Of a stretch of 64,000 nucleotides of DNA, positions 45,175 through 53,734 are shown one piece after another. The notes beneath the pieces were generated by a model that was given only the letters and a program-made list of their open reading frames with translations, had not been told where the DNA came from and did no database searches. Every line of letters starts with the position of its first letter. The stretch's first letter is position 1. The stretch comes from Thalassospira sp. HJ (lineage in GTDB: Bacteria; Pseudomonadota; Alphaproteobacteria; Rhodospirillales; Thalassospiraceae). The stretch lies in assembly GCF_000948415.1 (NCBI RefSeq), contig NZ_JYII01000012.1, positions 124,001 to 188,000 of the forward strand, read 5' to 3'. The translations under genes and the position numbers were made by a program.

Positions 45175-45259
45175 CGCAGGATGTGACATTGGGTGATGGG
45201 CCAAAGCCACATCCTGCGGCGAAGAAGTAACCGGGCGGACAAGGGACAAAGCCGCCCGG
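45175..45259 (-). other. Two strong hairpins between prkA and yeaH
   Basis: CGCAGGATGTG (45175-45185) pairs perfectly with CACATCCTGCG (45208-45218), and CCGGGCGG (45231-45238) with CCGCCCGG (45252-45259). No T tract follows. They probably mark mRNA processing or uncoupled expression of the kinase from the other two genes. Confidence 0.6.
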
Positions 45260-45285
45260 TCGGGCCGGGAAAGACAGGGGGGAGC

Positions 45286-47232
45286 TTAACCGGCCTTATT
45301 CACACGCATGTACCATTCGACCAGACGACGGGTCTGACGTTCGGTATATTTGCGATCGATCATGCGTTTGACGAATTCGTTGTGTTTCTTCTCAGTCTCG
45401 CTGTCCTTTTTCGAGCCGAACGAAATCACCGGCAGCAGGTCCTCGACCTGGCTGAACATGCGTTTTTCGATCACATCGCGCAGTTTCTCATAGGATGTCC
45501 ATGCCGGGTTCTTGCCCTTGTTGTTGGCACGTGCGCGCAGGGCAAACTTGACGACCTCGTTGCGGAAATCCTTGGGATTGGCGATGCCCGCCGGCTTCTC
45601 TATTTTTGAGAGTTCCTGATCAATGATCTTGCGATCAAGAAGCTGACCGGTATCGGGATCCTTGAAGTCCTGATCCTCGATCCAGGCATCGGCATATGCG
45701 ACGTATCGATCAAACAGGTTCTGCCCGTAATCGGAATAGCTTTCGAGATAGGCCTTCTGGATTTCCGCCCCGATAAACTCGGCATAGCGCGGGGCCAGTT
45801 CGGACTTGATGAAGTCCATATAGGCCTTTTCGCGTTCTTCCGGGTATTGCTCGCGGCGGATGGCCTGTTCCATCACATACATTAGATGCACCGGATCGGC
45901 GGCAACTTCATGCGTGTCATGGTTAAAGGTTTCCGAAAGCACCTTGAAGGCAAAGCGGGTTGAAATGCCATCCATGCCTTCATCAACACCGGCGGTGTCA
46001 CGGTATTCCTGCATGGATTTCGCCTTGGGATCGACATCCTTCAATGTCTCGCCGTCATAGACCCGCATCTTGGAATAAAGATTGGAATTCTCATGCTCCT
46101 GCAGGCGTGACAGCACGGAAAACTGTGCCAGCATCTTGAGCGTACCGGGTGCGCAGGACCCGTGTTCAAGCTCTGATCCCTGCAACAGCTTGTCGTAGAT
46201 CATGGTTTCCTCTGTCACCCGCAGGCAATAGGGCACCTTGATCACGGAAATTCGGTCAATGAAGGCCTCGTTATTCTTGTTGGCCTTGAAGGTCTGCCAC
46301 TCGGCCTCGTTTGAATGGGCCAGGATCAATCCCTGGAACGGGATGGCGCCAAGGTTTTCCGTGCCGATATAGTTGCTTTCCTGTGTCGCAGTCAGCAACG
46401 GATGCAGCATCTTGATCGGCGCCTTGAACATCTCGACAAATTCGAGAAGGCCCTGATTGGCGCGGTTCAACCCACCGGAATAGCTATAAGCATCCGGGTC
46501 ATTCTGGCTGAAATATTCAAGCTTGCGGATATCGACCTTACCAACCAGCGACGAGATATCCTGATTGTTCTCGTCACCGGGTTCGGTCTTGGCAATTGCA
46601 ATCTGACGCAGGCGCGACGGGATCAGTTTCACGACCGAAAACTTGGTCAGATCCCCGCCAAACTCATCAAGGCGCTTGACCGCCCATGGGGACATAAGCC
46701 CCGTGAGGCGACGTTTGGGGATGCCGTATTTATCCTCGATCGCATCGCCCATCTTGGCTGGGTTAAACAGGCCAAGCGGGCTTTCAAAGACCGGGCTGAT
46801 TTCATCACCGGCCTTGAGTACATAAATCGGTTCGCGCTCCATCAACTCCTTTAGCCGTTCGGCAAGCGAACTTTTACCGCCGCCAACCGGCCCCAGCAGG
46901 TATAGAACCTGTTTGCGTTCCTCAAGGCCCTGGGCCGCATATTTGAAGAAGCCGACAATGCGTTCGATGGTTTCTTCCATGCCAAAGAAATCGGCAAAGG
47001 CGGGATAACGTTTGATGGTTCGGTTTAGGAAAATGCGGCCAAGTCGGGAATCTGTCGAGGTGTCGATCAGTTCCGGTTCACCAATTGCCGCGATCATGCG
47101 TTCCGCGGCCGATGCATAGGCCTTTGGGTCTTCGCGACACAGATTGAGGTAATCGCGGATGGTTAGTTCGGTTTCTTGTTTGCCGTCGTACCCTTCCGCA
47201 TACAGCTCGAAGATGTCCTTTTCTTCAGCCAT
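45286..47232 (-). CDS. prkA: PrkA-type serine protein kinase
   Basis: A 648-residue protein with an AAA+-like N-terminal part (Walker A GPVGGGKSSLAERLKELM) and a C-terminal PrkA kinase domain (FRNEVVKFALRARANNKGKNPAWTSYEKLRDVIEKRMF). Proteobacterial PrkA (YeaG) acts in nitrogen starvation and stationary phase. The ATG at 47232 has GGAGA seven bases upstream; an upstream in-frame start at 47250 is less likely. First gene of prkA-yeaH-spoVR. Confidence 0.95.
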   Translation of the reverse strand: MAEEKDIFELYAEGYDGKQETELTIRDYLNLCREDPKAYASAAERMIAAIGEPELIDTSTDSRLGRIFLNRTIKRYPAFADFFGMEETIERIVGFFKYAAQGLEERKQVLYLLGPVGGGKSSLAERLKELMEREPIYVLKAGDEISPVFESPLGLFNPAKMGDAIEDKYGIPKRRLTGLMSPWAVKRLDEFGGDLTKFSVVKLIPSRLRQIAIAKTEPGDENNQDISSLVGKVDIRKLEYFSQNDPDAYSYSGGLNRANQGLLEFVEMFKAPIKMLHPLLTATQESNYIGTENLGAIPFQGLILAHSNEAEWQTFKANKNNEAFIDRISVIKVPYCLRVTEETMIYDKLLQGSELEHGSCAPGTLKMLAQFSVLSRLQEHENSNLYSKMRVYDGETLKDVDPKAKSMQEYRDTAGVDEGMDGISTRFAFKVLSETFNHDTHEVAADPVHLMYVMEQAIRREQYPEEREKAYMDFIKSELAPRYAEFIGAEIQKAYLESYSDYGQNLFDRYVAYADAWIEDQDFKDPDTGQLLDRKIIDQELSKIEKPAGIANPKDFRNEVVKFALRARANNKGKNPAWTSYEKLRDVIEKRMFSQVEDLLPVISFGSKKDSETEKKHNEFVKRMIDRKYTERQTRRLVEWYMRVNKAG

Positions 47233-47751
47233 GGCGCGGTCTCCTTTCAAACGTTATCGCACTCGTATCAAACCTGTATTTCCTGTCTTGACTGTTTTGC
47301 GTTGCAGCAGACCAGAATTTGGCCGCCCTGTTCTGTGTACGTCGGCAAATCTCGTTTCGATGAATTTGCCTGACTGTAAATATTTTAAAGAACTCGATTT
47401 GAGTTATGGTTAATGAATGGCAGAAATTGCCAAGAGTTAGAGGATGCAGTTATTTCCAATTCAGGTATGGATATTTACTGCTTGGGGTCGCGGTCCAAGG
47501 TCGCTTCGCAGGGGACCATTTCAATCAACTGTTGTTTTGTTCTGGCAACGCTCGGATGGGCGTCCTTGCCTGACGAAAATATCTATACAATGGACTTGGG
47601 AAGTTACTGTTCGATCCGCAAGGAGAGACCTAAGTATAAATGAATAAAATTACCTCGTTGTTGATCACTTGTAAGTGACCGAATTTGCCAGTTTTCAGTC
47701 GGTTTTATGGTCTGCTGGTGTGGGTAAATTATTTTGCACTTGCACAGATCA
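47233..47751. other. Gap upstream of prkA without a supported gene
   Basis: About 520 bp, more AT-rich than the genes beside it. Short open frames exist (for example 47413-47643) but lack a ribosome binding site and a protein-like composition. It must hold the prkA promoter. I see no convincing repeat, terminator or RNA. Confidence 0.6.
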
Positions 47752-48636
47752 TTATTGTGTCGGCAAGGACGCCCAGAGTTCTTCGGCGGCACGATTTAAT
47801 CGCCGGACCGGGCGGTAAATCCGGATTTCCACGGGTATGGCAAGATCGGCACTCAGTACTTCAATTTGACCAGTTGTGAGGTCACGCTGCGCAAGACTTT
47901 CAGGAAGCCATGCCGCCCCGGCACCGTTTTTCACCATTGAAAGAAGGGTGGCTGCCAGATGGGATGTGAAGACCGGTTTTCCGGCAATGGCGGGGCAGGT
48001 CAAAGTCGCGGCGGTTGCCGATATGATGCGACCAAGACCTGAAGCGTCGCTATAGGCAAGATAAGGGAATGGCTTAGTACGCGCAGTGCTGTCGTTTTTG
48101 GGTGCTGGGCCCACCACGGATATCAAGCGGTCATGCCCGATGACGCGGCTGATGAAGTGGGGACGTGATAACTGTGACGGTGTTTGGGGGTGGGCATGGG
48201 TAACCAGAAAGTCGACCTGATCTTGTTCCATGAGGGTTTCACACGCTTGCATGCTATCGGAAACAAGGCTGAGAGTTCCCAAGCACAGGTTCTCGTTCGT
48301 TACTCTTAGCCATTCGGGCATGAAGGTAAAAGACAGCGCATGCGTTGCTGCAAATGTCAGCGAGGTACTTTCGGCTTTGTTCAATGCGATTGCTTCGCGC
48401 TTGGCCTGATGGATTGTATGCGCAATGGCAATTGCGTGGGGCTTGAAAGATCGCCCGGCAGCGGTGAGTTCGACCGAGTGCGTGGTGCGCGCGACGAGGG
48501 GCGCATTCATCCAGCTTTCCAATGACCGGATACGGCGACTGAAAGCAGGTTGAGTGATATTGCGCAGCTCTGCTGCGCGCGAAAAATTCAACGTGTCGGC
48601 AAGGGCAATAAAGTCCTCGATCCAGCGCAAATCCAT
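47752..48636 (-). CDS. LysR-type regulator of the tartrate locus
   Basis: A 294-residue LTTR with HTH MDLRWIEDFIALADTLNFSRAAELRNITQPAFSRRIRSLE. The start at 48636 gives the standard N terminus; the frame extends 21 codons upstream. It is divergent from tarD, with a TAGTTGA/TCAACTA inverted repeat between them, so it probably activates tarD in the presence of its substrate. Confidence 0.9.
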   Translation of the reverse strand: MDLRWIEDFIALADTLNFSRAAELRNITQPAFSRRIRSLESWMNAPLVARTTHSVELTAAGRSFKPHAIAIAHTIHQAKREAIALNKAESTSLTFAATHALSFTFMPEWLRVTNENLCLGTLSLVSDSMQACETLMEQDQVDFLVTHAHPQTPSQLSRPHFISRVIGHDRLISVVGPAPKNDSTARTKPFPYLAYSDASGLGRIISATAATLTCPAIAGKPVFTSHLAATLLSMVKNGAGAAWLPESLAQRDLTTGQIEVLSADLAIPVEIRIYRPVRRLNRAAEELWASLPTQ

Positions 48637-48663
48637 TTTGGTAATGCCATATCGGTATAAAGA

Positions 48664-48702
48664 TAGTTGATCTTGGCATTGGGTTTTGGGTGAATTCAAC
48701 TA
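48664..48702. promoter_or_regulatory. Inverted repeat between LysR and tarD
   Basis: TAGTTGA (48664-48670) and TCAACTA (48696-48702) are a perfect 7-bp inverted repeat spaced 25 bases apart, 49 bp before tarD. Position suggests LysR regulator half-sites. Confidence 0.45.
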
Positions 48703-48750
48703 CTAATATCGAAGCAGGTTCAATCCGCGTTATGCCAAAGGTGTATTGTT

Positions 48751-49914
48751 ATGCAGATTTTAGATATTGTCGAGGTGACAAAGCCAATCTCCTCTCCAAT
48801 CAGGAATGCCTATATCGATTTTTCAAAAATGACGTCCAGTCTGGTTGCCGTTGTGACCGATGTTGTCATCGAGGGCAGACGGGTCGTTGGGTACGGGTTC
48901 AATTCCAATGGGCGCTATGGGCAGGGCGGGTTGATCCGTGAGCGTTTTCGTGACCGCGTGCTTGATGCAAATCCGGCGACGCTTTTGAATGACGCCGGTG
49001 ACAACTTTGATCCGCATCGCATCTGGGCCGCAATGATGCAAAATGAAAAACCCGGTGGACATGGCGAACGTTCTGTTGCTGTCGGCACTCTGGATATGGC
49101 GATTTGGGATGCGGTGGCCAAAGTCGCGCAGAAGCCGCTGTTCCGACTTTTGGCGGATAAATATGGCGGAGAAGCGAACCCGCGCGTTTTTGTTTACGCC
49201 GCTGGGGGGTATTATTATCCGGGCAAAGATCTTTCGGCATTACGTGCGGAGATGCGTGGCTATCTGAAACGCGGTTATACAGTCGTTAAAATGAAGATTG
49301 GCGGTGCCTCGATTGATGAGGACCGCGAACGGATCGAGGCTGTTCTTGACGAAATCGGCAGCGATGCGCAGCTCGCCGTCGATGCCAATGGGCGGTTTGA
49401 TCTTGAGACTGCGATTGCCTACGCCAAGATGCTGCGTGAATTTCCACTGTTCTGGTACGAGGAAGCCGGTGATCCGCTGGATTATCAGCTCCAGGCGGCT
49501 TTGGCGGATTTCTATCCCGGACCAATGGCAACGGGTGAGAACCTGTTTTCACATCAGGATGCAAAGAACCTTTTGCGTCATGGCGGCATGCGCCCGGACC
49601 GTGATTGGTTGCAATTTGATTGCGCGCTGTCTTATGGGTTGGTTGAGTATCTGAGAACTCTTGACGTACTTGAAACATACGGCTGGTCGCGTAAACGCTG
49701 CATTCCGCATGGCGGTCACCAGATGTCACTCAATATTGCGGCTGGTCTCGGGCTTGGTGGAAATGAAAGCTATCCGGACCTGTTCCAGCCATATGGCGGT
49801 TTCCCGGACAGTGTTCAGGTTGAGAACGGCTATATCACGATGCCGGAACTGCCAGGTATCGGGTTTGAAGGAAAATCCGATCTGATCGCGGAAATGCGTG
49901 CATTGGCAGAGTAG
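48751..49914 (+). CDS. tarD: D(-)-tartrate dehydratase, enolase superfamily
   Basis: A 387-residue mandelate-racemase-subgroup protein that matches TarD over its whole length as I know that family. Catalytic residues are K180 and K182 (VVKMKIGG), metal ligands D211 (AVDANGR), E237 (WYEEAGD) and E263 (TGENLF), and H320 (IPHGGHQMS), at the same spacing as in the characterised enzyme. It dehydrates D-tartrate to oxaloacetate. The gene is divergent from a LysR gene and followed by two small coupled genes. Confidence 0.9.
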   Translation: MQILDIVEVTKPISSPIRNAYIDFSKMTSSLVAVVTDVVIEGRRVVGYGFNSNGRYGQGGLIRERFRDRVLDANPATLLNDAGDNFDPHRIWAAMMQNEKPGGHGERSVAVGTLDMAIWDAVAKVAQKPLFRLLADKYGGEANPRVFVYAAGGYYYPGKDLSALRAEMRGYLKRGYTVVKMKIGGASIDEDRERIEAVLDEIGSDAQLAVDANGRFDLETAIAYAKMLREFPLFWYEEAGDPLDYQLQAALADFYPGPMATGENLFSHQDAKNLLRHGGMRPDRDWLQFDCALSYGLVEYLRTLDVLETYGWSRKRCIPHGGHQMSLNIAAGLGLGGNESYPDLFQPYGGFPDSVQVENGYITMPELPGIGFEGKSDLIAEMRALAE

Positions 49915-50125
49915 TCCGAGCCGTGTTTGCCCCGGTTTGTTGGATCAGGAACATATTGCCCGCGAAGGTGGTGTTGACTTCTTGTTCCCCGGTCCGGGGC
50001 TGCCGCATGACGGAAGTTACACAGGCAACTTGATTTATCTTATCTGCGATGTCAGCTTGCAGCCGGTCACCCTGGATCGGGGGCGCTATACCCATGTCTG
50101 CCGGGAAGGGGAGTATTTTCGATGA
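49898..50125 (+). CDS. Small coupled gene of unknown function (75 aa)
   Basis: A frame from GTG (49898, GGAA just upstream) overlaps the tarD stop by 17 bases and ends TGA overlapping the rhodanese ATG (ATGA). This double overlap makes chance unlikely. The protein includes REGGVDFLFPGPGLPHDGSY and SLQPVTLDRGRYTHVCREGEYFR. I do not recognise it. It may be a complete small protein or the tail of a once longer gene whose 5' part was lost. Confidence 0.55.
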   Translation: MHWQSSPSRVCPGLLDQEHIAREGGVDFLFPGPGLPHDGSYTGNLIYLICDVSLQPVTLDRGRYTHVCREGEYFR

Positions 50126-50463
50126 GCGAAGGCGCGGTAAAGTTTCTTGAATCTCACGAGCTTGATCTTCTGATCGGGCAGGTAAGTGTTACCGTCATTG
50201 ATGTCCGAGAACCCGACGAATTTGCCAAGGGACACATTGAAACATCGATCAATATCCCGACATCAAACTTCGACATTCCTGCCATCGTCGATATAACGGA
50301 CGAGGCGGATACAGATCTGGTTTTCGTCTGTTCGGTCGGTCAGCGATCCTTTGGCGCAGCCAATGCCGTTTTGGCCCATGTCGATTGCGAGGTCAGCAAT
50401 CTTAAAGGTGGCATTCAAAGTTGGTGTCGCGCGGGCTTTGATCTTGAAGGCGAAGCCCAATAA
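50122..50463 (+). CDS. Rhodanese-like sulfurtransferase
   Basis: A 113-residue single-domain rhodanese. The CH2A motif is VIDVREPDEFAKGHIETSINIP and the catalytic Cys is C70 in VFVCSVGQRSFGAANAV. It transfers sulfane sulfur, probably in the cytoplasm. The ATG overlaps the previous stop. Confidence 0.9.
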   Translation: MSEGAVKFLESHELDLLIGQVSVTVIDVREPDEFAKGHIETSINIPTSNFDIPAIVDITDEADTDLVFVCSVGQRSFGAANAVLAHVDCEVSNLKGGIQSWCRAGFDLEGEAQ

Positions 50464-50542
50464 CTGACGTATTCCGATATACAGACCCGCCTGAAAACAC
50501 ACAGGCATAAGTACCTGCGCAGCAATGCTTTGATGTTTGGTG

Positions 50543-50587
50543 AACCGGCCCGGTGGCACTAGTAGTGGCAGCGGCCGGTTTTTCTTT
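50543..50587 (+). terminator. Intrinsic terminator of the tarD operon
   Basis: AACCGGCC pairs with GGCCGGTT around 22 bases and is followed by TTTCTTT. Confidence 0.8.
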
Positions 50588-50643
50588 ATTGACGAAATCC
50601 CAAATATGGAAAAATATCCCGATATAGAGATTCGGAGTTCAGG

Positions 50644-51198
50644 ATGGAAGATATTGAAGTGCGTCTTGCCACACGGCTGTCGGTCCTGCGATCAGAGCGC
50701 GGCTGGTCGCTTGATGAACTCGCCAAACGTAGTGGTGTCAGCCGTGCCAGTTTGTCGCGGATCGAAAATGGTGAGGTAAGCCCGACAGCCAATGTGTTGG
50801 GTAATCTTTGCGTGGCGTTCGGGGTCACGTTGTCACGATTGATGCAGATGGTCGAGGAAGACTTTGTTGCTGTGGTCTTGCGTGCGGAACAAGAAGTCTG
50901 GACGGACCCGGAAACCGGGTATCGCCGTCGTCTGGTTTCACCAGCATCACGCCAGCTAGCTGGCGAAGTTCTTGAGGTGGAAATTGGTGCCAGTCAACGC
51001 ATTGAATATCACGGTTCACCGCGTGAAGGGCTTGAACATCATCTGGTGATGCTTGACGGAGAGTTGTCTATGCAGGTCGGAGGAGAAACCCATTCCCTGA
51101 AAGTCGGAGACTGCCTGCGCTATCAGCTCAGAGATGGCAACATCTTCCAAACGCCGAAACATTCGGGCGCGCGATACCACCTCTTTATCGTCGAATAA
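50644..51198 (+). CDS. XRE-cupin transcriptional regulator
   Basis: A 184-residue protein: XRE HTH at residues about 8-62 (RSERGWSLDELAKRSGVSRASLSRIENGEVSP) and a C-terminal cupin (HLVMLDGELSMQVGGETHSLKVGDCLRYQL). This PuuR/HipB-like design senses a small molecule in the cupin. GGAG precedes the ATG. The GNAT gene starts 22 bases after its stop, so the two form an operon. Confidence 0.9.
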   Translation: MEDIEVRLATRLSVLRSERGWSLDELAKRSGVSRASLSRIENGEVSPTANVLGNLCVAFGVTLSRLMQMVEEDFVAVVLRAEQEVWTDPETGYRRRLVSPASRQLAGEVLEVEIGASQRIEYHGSPREGLEHHLVMLDGELSMQVGGETHSLKVGDCLRYQLRDGNIFQTPKHSGARYHLFIVE

Positions 51199-51220
51199 TG
51201 ATCATCTGATTGGAACTGTC

Positions 51221-51766
51221 ATGAAGGCTACCACCAATGCCCCCGAGATCAGATCGCTTGATGCAGATGAATTAACAAACCTGCAGGAGCAATTTGGCGA
51301 GATGCTGCTTGCCTGTGTGAAGGATGGCGCCAGTATCGGCTTTATAGAACCCTTTACCCAACAGGATGCCGTCTCCTTCTGGCGGGACAGAATTATTCCG
51401 GCACTGCGCACGGGCAAGAGAACCCTGTATGCTGCTTTTGATGATCAACGGGTTGTGGGAACAGTACAGCTTGATTACGACACCATGCCCAATCAACGCC
51501 ATCGCGGCGATATCAGCAAACTGATGGTTCATCCTGACTGCCGCAGACGCGGTATTGCGAAAATGCTGATGCAAAAAGCTGAAAACAGGGCACTTGGATT
51601 GGGGCGAAGCCTGCTGACCCTTGATACCCGAACAGGCGACAGTGCTGAAGTTCTCTATGCATCACTCGGGTTCGAAACGGCGGGCGTAATCCCGGTCTAT
51701 GCCCGCGACCCCGATAGCGATGTCCTTAGTGCTACGACGGTAATGTATAAGACGCTATCGAATTAG
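51221..51766 (+). CDS. GNAT family N-acetyltransferase
   Basis: A 181-residue acetyltransferase with the acetyl-CoA loop MVHPDCRRRGIAKMLMQKAENRALGLG and the C-terminal LYASLGFETAGVIP strand-helix. The start at 51221 is supported by GGA at suitable spacing; the overlapping longer frame is not. It may acetylate a small amine or peptide; XRE-cupin/GNAT pairs are common but no substrate is shown. Confidence 0.88.
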   Translation: MKATTNAPEIRSLDADELTNLQEQFGEMLLACVKDGASIGFIEPFTQQDAVSFWRDRIIPALRTGKRTLYAAFDDQRVVGTVQLDYDTMPNQRHRGDISKLMVHPDCRRRGIAKMLMQKAENRALGLGRSLLTLDTRTGDSAEVLYASLGFETAGVIPVYARDPDSDVLSATTVMYKTLSN

Positions 51767-52068
51767 TGCTTTGAAACACTGTGCGATTCTCTGATTCTGT
51801 ATCCATACCCGGTTTTCTGGCATGCCAGTGACGCGGTGGGAGGTTGGCTTTCTTGCCAAATTGATCTGCCGCAGTGCCGTAAATTTATCCTTGCTGGCAA
51901 CCGGGATGTCTTTTTCCCGTAAGGTCGGTTTGCAGTGTGCGGCGCACTAAGGGTTATTGGATAGAAGTACTTACGCGGTCAAAACATGTTGAACCCCATC
52001 AAAAAATGGGCGCATCCTTGCCGTCCCTAAGCAAGAAACAGAATAAAAATTCTCGGAGGACTTCCATC
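51767..52068. other. Gap before the TRAP operon
   Basis: About 300 bp with a weak CGGG/CCCG hairpin near 51,910 and a good GGAGG before dctP. No gene or clear operator is seen. Confidence 0.5.
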
Positions 52069-53058
52069 ATGAAGAAATTTGCCCTTGCTGCCGCATTGAT
52101 GGCAGCCGTCGGATTTTCCGGCACCGTTCAGGCCGCAGACCTGACTTTGCGTATTTCCCTGCAATTGCCGATGAAAAGTCACCTCGGTCAGAACCTGTTG
52201 ATGTTCAAGAACGAGGTCGAGGAAAAATCAAACGGCGATATCGAAGTCCAGATTTATGACTCAGCCCAGCTTTACAAGGACAAGGAAGTCCCGGCGGCTG
52301 TTGGCTCCGGCGCGATTGAAATGGGTGTGGCATCGCTGACCCGTTATGTCGGTGATATCCCGGCGGTTGACGTTTTCTATCAGCCGTTCCTGTTCGATAC
52401 CGAGGAAAAGGTCCGCAAGGCGACCGCCAAGGATTCCCCAGTCCGTGGTCCGCTTGATGCCGCTATTGCCGAAACCGGTGCATCGGTTCTGTGGTGGCAG
52501 GCCTATGGTGGCGCCATCATGCTGTCCAAGGACGCCCCGCTGCATGGTCCGGAAGACATGGAAGGCAAAAAGGTTCGTGTCTTTGGCAAGACGCTGGGTG
52601 ACTTCACGGTTGCTGCTGGCGGTGCGCCGACCCTGATTTCCGGTTCCGAACAATATATCGCCTATCAGCGCGGGACTGTTGATATCGGCATGACCGGCGT
52701 TTCGGGTGTTAAATCCCGTCAGCTTTGGGAAGTCATGGACAACATCACTGTGACCAACCATGCCGATGTCGAGTTCATTGTCGTCGTCAATACCGACTTC
52801 TGGAACGGTCTGACCGATGAACAGCGCACCATCATCAACACCGCGGCGATGAATGCCGAGGCCGATGTGCGCAACCGCATGAGCGAGATCGAAGCAGCAG
52901 CCTATGCCGCATCCGAAGAAGCCGGCATGACGGTCTATAACCCGACCGAGGAAGAACTGGTCAAATGGCGTTCGGTCGCACAGCCGGTCTATGATGCCTT
53001 CCTTGAAGACGCCGGTGATCTCGGCAAGCAGGTCTTCGAGGCTGCTCAGAAGTTCTAG
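52069..53058 (+). CDS. dctP: TRAP transporter solute-binding protein (DctP)
   Basis: A 329-residue DctP-family protein with signal peptide MKKFALAAALMAAVGFSGTVQA and GGAGG before the ATG. Family marks are LPMKSHLGQNLLMFKNEVEEKSNGDIEVQIYDSAQLYKDKEVPAAVGSGAIEM and the region WQAYGGAIMLSKDAPLHGPEDMEGKKVRV. It captures a carboxylate in the periplasm for DctQM. Substrate unknown; the enzyme at 55009 suggests a C4-C6 dicarboxylate or oxo-acid. Confidence 0.95.
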   Translation: MKKFALAAALMAAVGFSGTVQAADLTLRISLQLPMKSHLGQNLLMFKNEVEEKSNGDIEVQIYDSAQLYKDKEVPAAVGSGAIEMGVASLTRYVGDIPAVDVFYQPFLFDTEEKVRKATAKDSPVRGPLDAAIAETGASVLWWQAYGGAIMLSKDAPLHGPEDMEGKKVRVFGKTLGDFTVAAGGAPTLISGSEQYIAYQRGTVDIGMTGVSGVKSRQLWEVMDNITVTNHADVEFIVVVNTDFWNGLTDEQRTIINTAAMNAEADVRNRMSEIEAAAYAASEEAGMTVYNPTEEELVKWRSVAQPVYDAFLEDAGDLGKQVFEAAQKF

Positions 53059-53245
53059 GTCTTTTGACGCTCGCCGGTCGGGTGCCATCTACCATGCTTG
53101 TCATGATTGCGGATGGACGCCGACCGGGGCGTTGTTTGAACGTGATCTAAGTTTGATCTGATTTGGTGTCATCACCGCGCGGGTTCCACTGGTTTTAACC
53201 GTAGCGGTGATGGCTTCCCGTCTTCCAACATGCACTGTTTAAATC

Positions 53246-53734
53246 ATGTTTGATCGATTAACGCTTATTCTTGCGTGGGTCGCCGCCATCCTGTTTGTGC
53301 TGGCTGGCTGCATGCTGACCTACGAAGTGCTGGCACGCTATTTCTTCGTGAAGCCGACCATCTGGGCGGCCGAACTTTCCCAGCTGTGCCTGATCTGGGG
53401 ATCGCTGTTGGGTATGCCCTGGGCGCTTGCGGCACGCCGCCATATTTCGGTGGATGCGGTGACGCGGCTTCTTGCCCCCAAGGTCCAGCGCCTTGTCGAA
53501 ATCATCGCCATGGCCTGCATTCTGGCCTTTTCGGTGATGGTGACCTTCAAGGGCTGGGAAATCTTCTATGAAAGTTTCGAACGCGGGCGCACCAGCGGCA
53601 CCATGCTTGATCTTCCGGCGTGGATTGCCGAACTGCCTGTTGCCATCGGCTTTGCGCTGCTTGCCATTCAGGCGGTGATCGAAATTGTCGGGCTTGCGCG
53701 TGGCAAGGATATTCCGAAAGGGGCGCACGAATGA
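53246..53734 (+). CDS. dctQ: TRAP transporter small permease (DctQ)
   Basis: A 162-residue four-helix membrane protein with LTYEVLARYFFVKPTIWAAELSQLCLIWGSLLGM, the typical DctQ centre. It partners DctM in the inner membrane. Its TGA overlaps the dctM ATG (ATGA). The 187-bp gap after dctP may contain a weak attenuator. Confidence 0.93.
   Translation: MFDRLTLILAWVAAILFVLAGCMLTYEVLARYFFVKPTIWAAELSQLCLIWGSLLGMPWALAARRHISVDAVTRLLAPKVQRLVEIIAMACILAFSVMVTFKGWEIFYESFERGRTSGTMLDLPAWIAELPVAIGFALLAIQAVIEIVGLARGKDIPKGAHE

Noticed and set aside
42206-47232. Sporulation genes
   Set aside because: SpoVR and PrkA names come from Bacillus; the prkA-yeaH-spoVR set is a general starvation operon in proteobacteria.
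47413-47643. 76-codon frame upstream of prkA
   Set aside because: No ribosome binding site, odd composition and no terminator; judged chance.
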